DNA of 64,000 nt from Pseudomonas sp. LD120 (lineage in GTDB: Bacteria; Pseudomonadota; Gammaproteobacteria; Pseudomonadales; Pseudomonadaceae), in NCBI RefSeq assembly GCF_009861525.1, contig NZ_WVHL01000003.1, positions 62,001 to 126,000 of the forward strand, given 5' to 3'. The translations under genes and the position numbers were made by a program. This document shows positions 7,773 through 19,026 of this stretch, piece after piece; position 1 is the stretch's first letter, and each line of letters begins with the position of its first letter. The notes under the pieces are model-generated. The model was given only the letters and a program-made list of their open reading frames with translations, had not been told where the DNA came from and did no database searches.

Positions 7773-9017
7773 TCAAGTCGAGCCCAGAGCCCATGCATGG
7801 CTTTTTTCAACGCGAGGAAACAGCCCTGCCGCCAACAGTGCACAGAGGGCGGCGGCCAGCCACACCAGGCCCCAGGAGAAGTGCGTCATGAGGGCTGATA
7901 CGGCAATCGGGGTTGCGAACAGCACTACAAAGACGCAGGTATTGCCCATGGCCAGAGCCGTGCCCGTCCGACTGGCGCCGGCCAGTGTCGCCAGCTCGGT
8001 GTAGGCGACACCGTGCCAGGCGGACACGCTGATTCCAGCGATGATCATCACACCGATGGTCAGGGCGCTGGCCAGCGGGGTTTGGCTGATGCCATAGAAG
8101 CTGGCGGCCGCTACCGTTGCGCTCAAGAGCAGGAAGGTCAGGGTGCTCAACCAGGCGCAGGCCTTGAGGTAGCGGCGCCGGTTCTTGTTTTTGTCGGTCC
8201 AGCGCCCGCTCCAGATCCGGCTGACGATCGCGCCAATCTGGATGACTGCCAGAGTCGCGGAAACCAGGGTGATGTCGATGTTGCCAACGTCATGAAAGAA
8301 CACCGCCGCATAGGTGAGAATGGCAAATTGCGGGGCGCAGAGCAGGGCGATGGCCAGGACGATTCGCCAGATTCTTGGGTCTTTCAAGGGGCTGTTGCGG
8401 CTCTCCAGGCGCTGTTTTTTTGCCGCACTGCTGGAGAAGTCCGGCTCGTACAGCCATAACCAGGCAAACAGGGCGGCCACCAGGCAGAACAGCGCCGATG
8501 CCGTGAATACTTCGATAAAACCGTAGGTATGCGCCAGGTAGGGCAATACCATCGCGCCCAAGGCATAGCCCCCGGGTACAGCGGTCTGCCGAATACTCAT
8601 CGCCAGCCCGCGCTCGCCTTCCTTGAACCAGGCCATGATGGCCCGGCCGCTGGCGCCGTTGACGCTGCTGCCCAACAGGCCCACGGTGAACAGCCCCGCC
8701 GCCAGCAGGCCCACCGTGGGGGCATAAAAGGCCAGTATGGCCAGGATCAGCAAGGCGATGCCGGAGGTCAAAAGCCCGGTCAGCAGAACCGGACGATCCC
8801 CCCAGCGATCGGTGAGCAGGCCCCAGGGAATTTCGCTGAGGGCGATGCCCAGTCCGAGCACCCCCAGGACCAATCCCAGCTCGGCGTTGTCCAGCTGATA
8901 GGTGGCGCGCATATAGACCGCTGTAGCGGGCAGTCCCCCTATCACACTGGAAAAACTGGCGTTGGCCGCAACGCCGACGCCGAGCACGTTCCACCGGTGA
9001 CCGTTATTTACAGGCAT
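7773..9017 (-). CDS. Major facilitator superfamily transporter
   Basis: The product is 414 residues with about twelve hydrophobic helices and the loop 2-3 motif GLLTDRWGDRPVLL typical of MFS carriers. The ATG at 9017 has AGGA five bases upstream; a GTG twelve bases earlier is less likely. It is divergently transcribed from the LysR gene at 9123, with only 105 bp between them, which suggests that regulator controls it. The substrate is unknown. CynX-type or oxalate/formate-type carriers are possible relatives but cannot be told apart here. Confidence 0.9.
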   Translation of the reverse strand: MPVNNGHRWNVLGVGVAANASFSSVIGGLPATAVYMRATYQLDNAELGLVLGVLGLGIALSEIPWGLLTDRWGDRPVLLTGLLTSGIALLILAILAFYAPTVGLLAAGLFTVGLLGSSVNGASGRAIMAWFKEGERGLAMSIRQTAVPGGYALGAMVLPYLAHTYGFIEVFTASALFCLVAALFAWLWLYEPDFSSSAAKKQRLESRNSPLKDPRIWRIVLAIALLCAPQFAILTYAAVFFHDVGNIDITLVSATLAVIQIGAIVSRIWSGRWTDKNKNRRRYLKACAWLSTLTFLLLSATVAAASFYGISQTPLASALTIGVMIIAGISVSAWHGVAYTELATLAGASRTGTALAMGNTCVFVVLFATPIAVSALMTHFSWGLVWLAAALCALLAAGLFPRVEKSHAWALGST

Positions 9018-9054
9018 TAGGATCCTCACTGGGCAGATAGTTGTGGGTTAAAAG

Positions 9055-9070
9055 ATTCTCACGGGAGTAT
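9055..9070. promoter_or_regulatory. Candidate LysR-type operator between divergent genes
   Basis: ATTCTC (9055-9060), a 4-bp spacer, and GAGTAT (9065-9070) form an inverted repeat with one mismatch in the short divergent intergenic region. Such sites are where LysR regulators usually bind. The assignment is tentative. Confidence 0.35.
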
Positions 9071-9122
9071 TGTTCTGAATATCAGGTAATTTGTTGTGTT
9101 GATCCCGAAAAACAGGATTGTT

Positions 9123-10007
9123 ATGAGGCCGATAAATTTGGACCTGGATGCCATGCGCAGTTTTGTCGCTGGGGTCGATCTGGGTAGCTTTGCCAAGGCG
9201 GCGCACAAACTCGCACGTTCGACATCCGCCATTAGCGCCCAGTTGAAGAAGCTGGAAGCTCAGGTGGGCTCTCCCTTGTTCAAAAAGGCTGGGCGCGGGC
9301 TGGCGCTGACGGAGACTGGAGAGGTACTGCTCAATTATTCTCGACGGTTGTTGAGCCTCAATGACGAAGCGCTCACCGCCGTTGCCGGACTCGCGCTCAA
9401 AGGCTGGGTGCGCCTTGGGCTGCAGGAGGACCTGGGCGCTTTCCTGCCCGCGGTGCTTGGCCGTTTTGCCAGGGCTCATCCCGACGTTCGGGTTGAAGCC
9501 TGCATCGCGCGCAATGCCGATCTGTTGAGTCGGATCGATAACGGCTCCCTCGACCTTGCGGTGGCCTGGGGGGCGGACATGAGCAGAGGCAATCAGGAAG
9601 TGCTGGCGCAGTTGCCGATGCAATGGATCGGCTCCGCGCTCCAGCACCTGGACTGGCACGCCGAGTCAGGTACGCCGTTGCCGATCATTGCCTTCGAAGC
9701 GCCTTGCCCTTTTCATTCAATGGCCACCGAGGCGCTGAACCGTGAAGGGATTCCCTGGCTGCTATCGTTCACCAGTTCCAGCCTCACCGGCTTGTCGGCG
9801 GCGACCGAGGCCGGCCTGGGCTACACCATCCGCACGGCCCTGGGCCTGCAGCCCGGCACCGAGCTTCTGCAGGCCGGCGACCGCGGCTTGCCGGCATTAC
9901 CCGCTATCGCCTTGACGTTGCACCGGCGAGAGGCGAATCCTGATCCGCTGACCGAGCGGCTGGCGAGCATGGTGATACAGGCTATCGGCAACGAGATTGC
10001 TTGGTGA
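9123..10007 (+). CDS. LysR-family transcriptional regulator
   Basis: The 294-residue product has an N-terminal HTH (about 5-62: MRSFVAGVDLGSFAKAAHKL, then ARSTSAISAQLKKLEAQVG) and a substrate-binding domain. ATG at 9123 with AGGA upstream is chosen over a GTG at 9096. It is divergent from the MFS transporter, the classic arrangement for a LysR regulator and its target. A hairpin at 10035-10065 follows its stop. The co-inducer is unknown. Confidence 0.92.
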   Translation: MRPINLDLDAMRSFVAGVDLGSFAKAAHKLARSTSAISAQLKKLEAQVGSPLFKKAGRGLALTETGEVLLNYSRRLLSLNDEALTAVAGLALKGWVRLGLQEDLGAFLPAVLGRFARAHPDVRVEACIARNADLLSRIDNGSLDLAVAWGADMSRGNQEVLAQLPMQWIGSALQHLDWHAESGTPLPIIAFEAPCPFHSMATEALNREGIPWLLSFTSSSLTGLSAATEAGLGYTIRTALGLQPGTELLQAGDRGLPALPAIALTLHRREANPDPLTERLASMVIQAIGNEIAW

Positions 10008-10034
10008 GGGCGGTTTCAGCGGTCTTGGGAGTAG

Positions 10035-10065
10035 AGAAAAGTCCGCAACGGTTTTGGGCTTTTCT
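10035..10065 (+). terminator. Hairpin after LysR gene
   Basis: AGAAAAGTCC (10035-10044) pairs with GGGCTTTTCT (10056-10065) over ten base pairs with one G-U. The A-rich and T-rich arms make it a plausible bidirectional terminator 28 bp after the LysR stop. Confidence 0.6.
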
Positions 10066-10138
10066 AATAGCGATGTAGATATACCTGAGTGTGTGGTGTC
10101 TATTGTTTAGCAATGCGCAGATCAAAAGAGAGGACAAG

Positions 10139-10600
10139 ATGAACAAGATCGTTTGGCCGGCACTGGCAATTTTGTTGTTGGCCCAGTCGCCGGCTTACGC
10201 CATCAACGAAAAGTACCGTCAGCAACTTGAGCAATCGGGCTGTACGCAGATGAGCGAGCTTCAGGGCTGCGACATCCACAAGAGCAAGGCGGAAAACGCC
10301 AAGGCCGGGTTTGCCGATCCTTACACCCCCGCCGCCGACAGCGGGAAAGAGCAGACCCCGTATGCGGGGCAGTGGACGGCCACAAGTGACGCTGGCGCGA
10401 CCGTCGCCACCATTCGTATCGATGCCCAAGAGCATGTCTGGGTGAACGGCAAGCAGGTCGACGCCAAACGCACGGACGGCACTTTGCAATTCCGACAAGG
10501 CTCGATCCTGTTCACGATTCAAGGTGACCGGCGCGTGCAAAATGAAGACGTCTGGATGGATGTCGATGCCGGAACCAAAGGGCCGATTCAGATCGAGTGA
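10139..10600 (+). CDS. Periplasmic hypothetical protein
   Basis: The ATG at 10139 follows AGAGAGGAC and opens a 153-residue protein. Residues 1-21 form a signal peptide ending in the cleavage motif AYA. Two cysteines close to the mature N-terminus (in SGCTQMSELQGCD) could form a disulfide in the periplasm. The C-terminal half (about 75-150) looks like a small beta domain (GQWTATSDAGATVATIRI, then VWVNGKQVDAK). I do not recognise the family. It is convergent with the tRNA-Leu gene and its terminator. Confidence 0.75.
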   Translation: MNKIVWPALAILLLAQSPAYAINEKYRQQLEQSGCTQMSELQGCDIHKSKAENAKAGFADPYTPAADSGKEQTPYAGQWTATSDAGATVATIRIDAQEHVWVNGKQVDAKRTDGTLQFRQGSILFTIQGDRRVQNEDVWMDVDAGTKGPIQIE

Positions 10601-10686
10601 GCAGCGCGCCCTTGTATTCCGGATGGGGCTGCTCAGGGTAGCAGCCGGGAAACACCGAGTCTTGGGCAGGGCAGACCGCCAGGCAC

Positions 10687-10712
10687 AAAAAAACCGGCTC
10701 AAGTGGCCGGTT
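10687..10712 (-). terminator. Terminator of tRNA-Leu
   Basis: On the minus strand AACCGGC (10712-10706) pairs with GCCGGTT (10698-10692) across a 7-base loop and is followed by a run of seven T residues, a strong intrinsic terminator for the tRNA transcribed from 10842. In the other direction it could also stop transcripts from the gene at 10139. Confidence 0.8.
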
Positions 10713-10757
10713 CTTTTGGGTTCAAGATGCATTGAGCGGCATCTTGAGGTATGTACT

Positions 10758-10842
10758 TGGTGCCCCGAGGGAGACTCGAACTCCCACTTCTTGCGAAAAC
10801 GGATTTTGAATCCGCCGCGTCTACCAATTCCGCCATCAGGGC
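10758..10842 (-). tRNA. tRNA-Leu (anticodon CAA)
   Basis: The minus strand reads GCCCTGA at the 5' acceptor, pairing with the 3' side before discriminator A, and CCA is encoded. The anticodon stem GCGGA/TCCGT closes the loop TTCAAAA, giving anticodon CAA. The GTTCGAGTC T-loop and a long variable arm, as expected of leucine tRNAs, are present. The total of 85 bases fits a class II tRNA. Confidence 0.97.
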
Positions 10843-10950
10843 TCAATGGCGGCGAAGTATAGAGATGAGGTTGCCGTTGGTCAATCGGCTTTCATGGTCA
10901 ATTTTCACTTATTCCGCTAAACTTTCCGGCCCTGCTAGACGAACTCCATC

Positions 10951-13145
<2,195 letters not shown>

Positions 13146-13192
13146 GTTCTAAAGACGTTAAGCCACCAATTCTGCAATTATCGGAGTGTTAA

Positions 13193-13531
13193 ATGAGCTT
13201 TTTGATCCCTGCCGCGTATGCGGACGCCGCTGCACCTGCCGCCGCCGGTCCTGCCGGCACTGGTTTCGAGTGGATTTTCCTGCTCGGCTTCCTGGCCATC
13301 TTCTATCTGATGATCTGGCGTCCACAGGCCAAGCGCGCCAAAGAGCAGAAGAACCTGCTCGGCAGCCTGCAGAAAGGCGACGAAGTTGTGACCACTGGCG
13401 GTATCGCCGGCAAGATCAACAAGGTGACCGACGACTTCGTGGTTCTGGAAGTATCGGACTCCGTTGAGCTGAAATTCCAGAAGGGCGCGATCGCTGCCAC
13501 GCTGCCAAAAGGCACGCTGAAAGCCATCTAA
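13193..13531 (+). CDS. yajC: Sec translocase accessory subunit YajC
   Basis: The 112-residue protein has one N-terminal membrane helix (about 25-43, FLLGFLAIFYLMIWRPQ) followed by RAKEQKNLLGSLQKGDEVVTTGGIAGKI, the family signature. YajC associates with SecDF at the inner membrane and supports SecYEG-dependent export. It lies between tgt and secD in the gene order usual for gammaproteobacteria. Confidence 0.96.
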   Translation: MSFLIPAAYADAAAPAAAGPAGTGFEWIFLLGFLAIFYLMIWRPQAKRAKEQKNLLGSLQKGDEVVTTGGIAGKINKVTDDFVVLEVSDSVELKFQKGAIAATLPKGTLKAI

Positions 13532-13593
13532 GTTTCATCTTTTACCAATCGACGGGGCGCGCAAGGCGCCCCGCGTCATAAACGGGCGGCGTG

Positions 13594-15462
13594 ATGCTGA
13601 ACAAATACCCTCTGTGGAAGTACCTACTGATCCTGGCGGTGCTGGCGATCGGTTTTATTTATTCCGCTCCCAATCTATACCCTGATGATCCGGCCATTCA
13701 GGTCAGCGGTGCGAGTACTGCGTTGCAGGTCACTCAGGCGGATCTGGATCGTGCGAGCAAAGCGCTCACCGACGCCGGTATCAAGGTCAAGGCTTCGTCC
13801 GTGGCCGCTAATGGCAAGGGTGGCCTGCTGCGTCTGACCAATAAGGAAGACCAACTGCCGGCCAAGGATGTAGTGCGCAAGGCGTTGGGTGATGACTATG
13901 TGGTGGCGTTGAACCTGGCGCAAACCACTCCGCAATGGTTGCGCAGCCTCGGCGCGCATCCGATGAAGCTGGGCCTGGACTTGTCCGGTGGTGTGCACTT
14001 TCTGTTGGAAGTGGACATGGATAAAGCCCTTGATGCCCGCCTGAAGGTCTACGAAGGCGACGTCAAGAGTCTGTTGCGTAAAGAGCGTCTGCGCTATCGC
14101 AGCCTGCCGCAGCTCAATGGTGCCATCCAGTTGGGTTTCAGTGATGAGGACAGCCGTGAACAGGCTCGTTCGCTGATCCGCAAGAATTTCAATGATTTCG
14201 ACATCGTACCGGCCGATCTCAATGGTCAACCGGTGCTGCGTCTGGCGATGACCCCGGCAAAGCTGGCGGAAATCCGCGAATACTCCATCAAGCAGAACTT
14301 GACCACCGTGCGTAACCGGGTCAACGAGCTGGGTGTGGCTGAGCCTCTGGTTCAGCGTCAGGGCGCCAACCGAATCGTGGTTGAGCTGCCGGGCGTGCAG
14401 GACACTGCTGAAGCCAAGCGGATCCTGGGCAAGACCGCCAACCTGGAATTCCGTCTGGCTGCTGATCCGGGTGCTACCCGGGCGACTTCCGAGTCTTTTG
14501 AGTTCCGTGAGGGTAATCGCCCTCCAGCGCTCATTGAGCGAGGTCTGATCATCACTGGTGATCAGGTGACCGATGCTCAGGCCGGCTTTGATGAACAGGG
14601 TCGTCCACAGGTGAACATCAAGCTCGATGGTCACGGCGGCGAGTTGATGAACCGTTCGACCCGCAGCAACGTGGGTCGCAGCATGGCGGTGATCTTCATT
14701 GAGCAGAAGCCGACCACCACCTACACCAAGCAAATGGTGAACGGTGTCGAGAAAGATGTGGCGGTGCAGACCTTCAAGGAAGAGAAGAAGATCATCAGCC
14801 TGGCGACCATCCAGTCGCCGCTGGGCAGTCAGTTCCGTATTACGGGCCTGAACGGCCAGGGCGAGTCCTCCGAACTGGCGCTGTTGCTGCGTGCCGGTGG
14901 TCTGGCGGCGCCGATGTACTTCGCCGAAGAGCGCACAATCGGCCCAAGCCTGGGTGCTGACAACATCACCAAGGGTATCGATGCGTCCCTGTGGGGCATG
15001 CTATTCGTGTCGCTGTTTATCATCTTCATCTACCGTTTCTTCGGTCTCATCGCCACGGTGGCGCTGTCATTGAACATGGTGCTGTTGCTGGCCTTGATGT
15101 CTCTGCTGGGGGCGACGCTGACCCTGCCGGGTATCGCCGGTATCGTCTTGACCATGGGGATGGCGGTGGACGCCAACGTACTGATCTTCTCGCGCATACG
15201 TGAAGAAATTAACGCTGGCCTGAGTGTGCAGCGGGCAATCAACGAAGGCTTCGGCCGGGCATTCACTGCGATTCTCGATGCCAACCTGACCACCTTGCTG
15301 GTGGGCGGCATCCTCTTTGCCATGGGCACCGGCCCGGTCAAGGGTTTTGCGGTGACCATGTCCCTCGGGATCTTTACCTCGATGTTCACGGCCATCTGGC
15401 TGACCCGTGCGATGGTCAACCTGATCTTCGGCGGTCGTGACTTCAAGAAGTTGTGGATTTAA
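13594..15462 (+). CDS. secD: Protein translocase subunit SecD
   Basis: The product is 622 residues from ATG 13594; a GTG three bases earlier is also in frame. It has an N-terminal helix, a large periplasmic region containing the LGLDLSGGVHFLLEVD signature, and a C-terminal block of about five membrane helices (from about residue 450, SLGADNITKGIDASLWGM). SecD works with SecF to pull translocated proteins into the periplasm using the proton gradient. It is followed ten bases later by secF. Confidence 0.97.
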   Translation: MLNKYPLWKYLLILAVLAIGFIYSAPNLYPDDPAIQVSGASTALQVTQADLDRASKALTDAGIKVKASSVAANGKGGLLRLTNKEDQLPAKDVVRKALGDDYVVALNLAQTTPQWLRSLGAHPMKLGLDLSGGVHFLLEVDMDKALDARLKVYEGDVKSLLRKERLRYRSLPQLNGAIQLGFSDEDSREQARSLIRKNFNDFDIVPADLNGQPVLRLAMTPAKLAEIREYSIKQNLTTVRNRVNELGVAEPLVQRQGANRIVVELPGVQDTAEAKRILGKTANLEFRLAADPGATRATSESFEFREGNRPPALIERGLIITGDQVTDAQAGFDEQGRPQVNIKLDGHGGELMNRSTRSNVGRSMAVIFIEQKPTTTYTKQMVNGVEKDVAVQTFKEEKKIISLATIQSPLGSQFRITGLNGQGESSELALLLRAGGLAAPMYFAEERTIGPSLGADNITKGIDASLWGMLFVSLFIIFIYRFFGLIATVALSLNMVLLLALMSLLGATLTLPGIAGIVLTMGMAVDANVLIFSRIREEINAGLSVQRAINEGFGRAFTAILDANLTTLLVGGILFAMGTGPVKGFAVTMSLGIFTSMFTAIWLTRAMVNLIFGGRDFKKLWI

Positions 15463-15471
15463 GGGGCTGCC

Positions 15472-16386
15472 ATGTTACGTACTATCAACTTTATGGGTGT
15501 GCGCAACGTCGCGTTCGGCGTTACCGTGCTCCTCACCGTTCTGGCGTTGTTCAGCTGGTTCCAAAAGGGCTTGAACTACGGTCTGGACTTCACTGGCGGC
15601 ACGCTGATCGAGCTGACCTACGAGCGTCCGGCGGATGTGATGAAGGTGCGCTCGCAGTTGAGCGATGCTGGTTATCACGAAGCGGTCGTGCAGAGCTTCG
15701 GTGCGACCACTGATCTGCTGGTGCGGATGCCGGGTGAAGATCCGCAACTGGGCCACAAGGTGGCCGAAGCGTTGCAGAAGGCTGGCAGCGACAACCCGGC
15801 GCAGGTCAAGCGCGTCGAGTTCGTGGGGCCGCAAGTGGGTGAAGAGCTGCGCGACCAAGGCGGGCTGGGCATGCTCATGGCGCTGGGCGGCATCCTGATC
15901 TACCTGGCGTTTCGCTTTCAGTGGAAGTTCGCTGTGGGTGCCATCGTCTCGTTGATCCATGACGTGGTCGTGACCGTGGGTATTCTGTCGTTCTTTCAGG
16001 TCACCTTCGATTTGACGGTGCTGGCGGCGGTGCTGGCGATCATCGGCTATTCGCTCAACGACACCATCGTGGTGTTCGACCGGGTGCGTGAGAACTTCCG
16101 GGTGCTGCGCAAGGCCAGCCTGATCGAGAACATCAACATCTCGACCACCCAGACCTTGCTGCGCACCATGGCGACGTCGGTCTCCACGTTGCTGGCGATT
16201 GCGGCGCTGCTGTTCTTCGGGGGCGATAACTTGCATGGTTTCTCCATCGCCCTGTTTGTGGGTGTGTTGGCGGGTACTTACTCGTCGATCTACATCGCCA
16301 ACGTGGTGCTGATCTGGCTGAACCTGAGCAGCGAGGACCTGATTCCTCCGGCTAATACCGAGAAGGAAGTGGACGAGCGTCCGTGA
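15472..16386 (+). CDS. secF: Protein translocase subunit SecF
   Basis: The 304-residue protein has an N-terminal helix, the periplasmic signature GLDFTGGTLIELTYE, and a C-terminal set of membrane helices with GYSLNDTIVVFDRVREN. It pairs with SecD in the inner membrane. The gene is the last of the tgt-yajC-secD-secF run and is closed by a strong terminator at 16415. Confidence 0.97.
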   Translation: MLRTINFMGVRNVAFGVTVLLTVLALFSWFQKGLNYGLDFTGGTLIELTYERPADVMKVRSQLSDAGYHEAVVQSFGATTDLLVRMPGEDPQLGHKVAEALQKAGSDNPAQVKRVEFVGPQVGEELRDQGGLGMLMALGGILIYLAFRFQWKFAVGAIVSLIHDVVVTVGILSFFQVTFDLTVLAAVLAIIGYSLNDTIVVFDRVRENFRVLRKASLIENINISTTQTLLRTMATSVSTLLAIAALLFFGGDNLHGFSIALFVGVLAGTYSSIYIANVVLIWLNLSSEDLIPPANTEKEVDERP

Positions 16387-16414
16387 GGATCTAACCCTTT
16401 TCCGGCTGTCAGTC

Positions 16415-16447
16415 AAAAAGGCGCGAGTGTTGAACTCGCGCCTTTTT
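16415..16447 (+). terminator. Intrinsic terminator after secF
   Basis: AAAAAGGCGCGAGT (16415-16428) pairs perfectly with ACTCGCGCCTTTTT (16434-16447) over 14 bp with a short loop, followed by more T residues. It can stop transcription in both directions. Confidence 0.95.
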
Positions 16448-16508
16448 TATTGCTCCAACGCTGGGAGAAGCGCGGGCCGGGTCCCGTTTGTATGGTCAGG
16501 AGGTTCAC

Positions 16509-17063
16509 GTGAACAAGTCGTTGCTGGTTGGTGCAGTATTGGGTGCTGTCGGTGTCACAGCCGGGGGTGCTGTTGCCACCTACAGCTTGGTTAAAAGCGG
16601 CCCTGAGTATGCGCAAGTGCTGGCCGTACAGCCGGTCAAACAACAGATCAAGACTCCTCGTGAGGTCTGCAAGGACGTCGCCGTGACTCGCCAGCGCCCG
16701 GTCAAGGATGAGCATCAGATCCTGGGTACTGTGGCGGGTGCGGTGGGCGGTGGCCTGCTGGGTAGCATGATTGGTGGTGGTAATGGCAAGAAGATCGCCA
16801 CTGTGGCGGGTGCTGTTGGTGGTGGCTATGCCGGCAACAAGGTGCAGGAAGGCATGCAGGAGCGTGACACTTACACCACTACCCAGACTCGCTGTAATAC
16901 AGTCAATGACATCAGCGAGAAGGTCGTGGGTTATGACGTGAAGTACGACCTGGATGGCAAGCAAGGTCAGGTGCGCATGGATCGTGATCCGGGTAACCAG
17001 ATTCCAGTTGATAAAGAAGGTCGCTTGATTCTTGGTCAGAACCAGAATCAGTCCGGCCAATAG
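16509..17063 (+). CDS. Glycine-zipper 2TM-domain outer-membrane-type protein
   Basis: GTG at 16509 has a perfect AGGAGG five bases upstream, so it is preferred over an ATG 21 bases earlier; the product is 184 residues. An N-terminal hydrophobic segment (residues 3-25) serves as signal or anchor. Residues about 75-115 carry the glycine-zipper repeats GTVAGAVGGGLLGSMIGGG and ATVAGAVGGGYAGNKVQEG of the 17-kDa antigen/SlyB-like family. The C-terminal part is polar. Function in Pseudomonas is unknown; an envelope-integrity role is the usual guess. Confidence 0.85.
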   Translation: MNKSLLVGAVLGAVGVTAGGAVATYSLVKSGPEYAQVLAVQPVKQQIKTPREVCKDVAVTRQRPVKDEHQILGTVAGAVGGGLLGSMIGGGNGKKIATVAGAVGGGYAGNKVQEGMQERDTYTTTQTRCNTVNDISEKVVGYDVKYDLDGKQGQVRMDRDPGNQIPVDKEGRLILGQNQNQSGQ

Positions 17064-17150
17064 CTCTCTTGGTGGGCGTTGGCTTGCCAGTGAGGGTGAT
17101 CTCAAGATCCCGGTTGTTGGTAAGTCGGTTCCTGCGCAGGTTGCAGGTAT

Positions 17151-17180
17151 AAAAAAAGCACCCCTTGGGGTGCCTTTTTT
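17151..17180. terminator. Bidirectional terminator between convergent genes
   Basis: A run of seven A residues, GCACCC, CTTG loop, GGGTGC and a run of T residues form a short GC-rich hairpin with U-tracts on both strands, between the glycine-zipper gene and the convergent suhB. Confidence 0.93.
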
Positions 17181-17191
17181 GTCGCTGGCGC

Positions 17192-18007
17192 TTAGCGCTT
17201 CAGCGAAGCCGGCAGGTGCGGCTGGATGGCGGTCAGGACCGCTTTGAAGCATTTGGTGTTGCCGGCCACCACGTGGCCTTTTTCCAGGAAGTCGTGACCG
17301 CCGGTGAAGTCGCTCACCAGGCCGCCGGCTTCTTGAATCAGTAGGGCGCCTGCTGCCATGTCCCATTCGGACAGGCCCGACTCCCAGAAGGCGTCAAAAC
17401 GACCGGCGGCCACGTAGGCCAGGTCCAGGCTTGCAGCGCCAGCGCGGCGGATGCCGGCGGTCTGGCCAACCAGGGCGCGGAACATGCCCAGGTAGTTGTC
17501 CAGGTTGTCCATTTGATCGTCACGGAACGGGAAGCCGGTACCCAGCAGGGCGCCGTCGAGGCTGGTGCGACCGCTCACCCGCAGGCGACGACCGTTGAGT
17601 TGTGCGCCACGGCCACGACTGGCTGTGAATTCTTCCTGGCGAACCGGGTCCAGGACTACGGCGTGTTCCAGGCGACCACGGTATTTGCAGGCAATGCTTA
17701 CGGCAAAGTGCGGGATGCCGCGCAGGAAGTTGGTGGTGCCGTCCAGTGGGTCGATGATCCACAGGTAGTCCTCGCCTTCGCCGCTGCCTGCGTGCAGGCC
17801 GGTTTCTTCACCGAGAATGGCGTGGGTTGGATAGGCTTTGCGCAGCGCGTCGATGATCTTCTGCTCGGCAGCGCGATCAACTTCGGATACGTAGTCTTTG
17901 GCGTCTTTTTCGTCGACCTTGATGGTATCCAGGCGCTCGATGGAGCGGAAAATCAATTCACTGGCGCTGCGGGCGGCGCGCAGCGCGATATTCAGCATTG
18001 GCTGCAT
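17192..18007 (-). CDS. suhB: Inositol-1-monophosphatase / NusG-associated SuhB
   Basis: The product has 271 residues. Metal-site motifs of the family are present: GEETG, WIIDPLDGTTNF (residues about 83-94) and SEWDMAAGALLIQEAGG. SuhB hydrolyses inositol phosphates and in enterobacteria also joins the rRNA antitermination complex; in Pseudomonas aeruginosa it affects virulence regulation. It is divergent from trmJ across a 245-bp gap and convergent with the glycine-zipper gene. Confidence 0.96.
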   Translation of the reverse strand: MQPMLNIALRAARSASELIFRSIERLDTIKVDEKDAKDYVSEVDRAAEQKIIDALRKAYPTHAILGEETGLHAGSGEGEDYLWIIDPLDGTTNFLRGIPHFAVSIACKYRGRLEHAVVLDPVRQEEFTASRGRGAQLNGRRLRVSGRTSLDGALLGTGFPFRDDQMDNLDNYLGMFRALVGQTAGIRRAGAASLDLAYVAAGRFDAFWESGLSEWDMAAGALLIQEAGGLVSDFTGGHDFLEKGHVVAGNTKCFKAVLTAIQPHLPASLKR

Positions 18008-18252
18008 GGATAGGTCACCTAAGGTTGTTAAAGAAAGCCGAGCATTCTAGCAGAAAACTTTTGCAGATGAAGGTCAGTGTTCGCTTTGATTGCATTGATC
18101 TGCTGTGTGGCAGTCTTCGGGGTGCTGTGTTTGTGGCGGTTGTGGCGTCTCTCTACAGAGGCGTGGGAATTGTGTAGCGGTTATTTTTGAGGCGGGAGTG
18201 GTGTTCGTTCTGTAAGATTTGCTCCCCTTTCCCGTGTCCGAGAGCGCTTCCC

Positions 18253-19026
18253 TTGCTGCAGAACATTCGTGTCGTCCTGGTCAATACCAGTCATCCCGGC
18301 AATATCGGTGGTGCTGCGCGTGCCATGAAGAACATGGGCCTGTCGCGTCTGGTGCTGGTTGAGCCACGGGTGTTCCCGTCCCATGAGGCAGATGCGCGGG
18401 CTTCCGGTGCTACCGATATCCTGCAAAACGCCCAGGTGGTCGCGACGCTGGAAGATGCGTTGGCGGGCTGTACCCTGGTGTTTGGCACCAGTGCCCGCGA
18501 TCGACGTATTCCCTGGCCTTTGCTTGATCCTCGCGAGTCTGGTCTCAAGGTCGTGGAGGAGGCGGGGCAGGGTGCGCAGATCGCCCTGGTGTTCGGTCGT
18601 GAAGATTCCGGCCTGACCAATGACGAGCTGCAGCGATGTCATTTCCATGTGCACATCCCGTCGGATCCAGCGTTCAGCTCGCTGAACCTGGCCACGGCGG
18701 TGCAGGTGCTGACCTATGAGGTGCGCATGTCCTGGTTGGCGGCGCAAGGTCAGCCAAGCAAGGTGGAGAAGGATGAAGTGGCTTCGCCGCGCAGTGAGGA
18801 ACTGGCGACCATGGATGAGTTGGAGCGGTTCTACGAGCATCTGCAGCAGACATTGGTAGCCATCGACTTCCTCGATCCGGAAAAACCAAGGCATTTGATG
18901 GCGCGCCTACGCCGCTTGTACGGTCGTAGCTCGGTCAGTCGAGCGGAAATGAATATATTGCGTGGCATTCTCACGGAAACCCAGAAAGCGGCCCGTGGGG
19001 AGCTACAAAAGCGGAAGGATCAGTGA
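18253..19026 (+). CDS. trmJ: tRNA (cytidine/uridine-2'-O)-methyltransferase TrmJ
   Basis: TTG at 18253 is chosen because it gives the conserved opening [21 protein letters not shown] for a product of 257 residues; the frame stays open upstream but without family similarity. SpoU-type knot motifs are seen in [30 protein letters not shown] and [16 protein letters not shown] [15 protein letters not shown]. TrmJ methylates the ribose at position 32 of tRNAs. Its TGA overlaps the cysE ATG by one base. This order, suhB divergent from trmJ-cysE-iscR, is standard in pseudomonads. Confidence 0.95.
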   Translation: MLQNIRVVLVNTSHPGNIGGAARAMKNMGLSRLVLVEPRVFPSHEADARASGATDILQNAQVVATLEDALAGCTLVFGTSARDRRIPWPLLDPRESGLKVVEEAGQGAQIALVFGREDSGLTNDELQRCHFHVHIPSDPAFSSLNLATAVQVLTYEVRMSWLAAQGQPSKVEKDEVASPRSEELATMDELERFYEHLQQTLVAIDFLDPEKPRHLMARLRRLYGRSSVSRAEMNILRGILTETQKAARGELQKRKDQ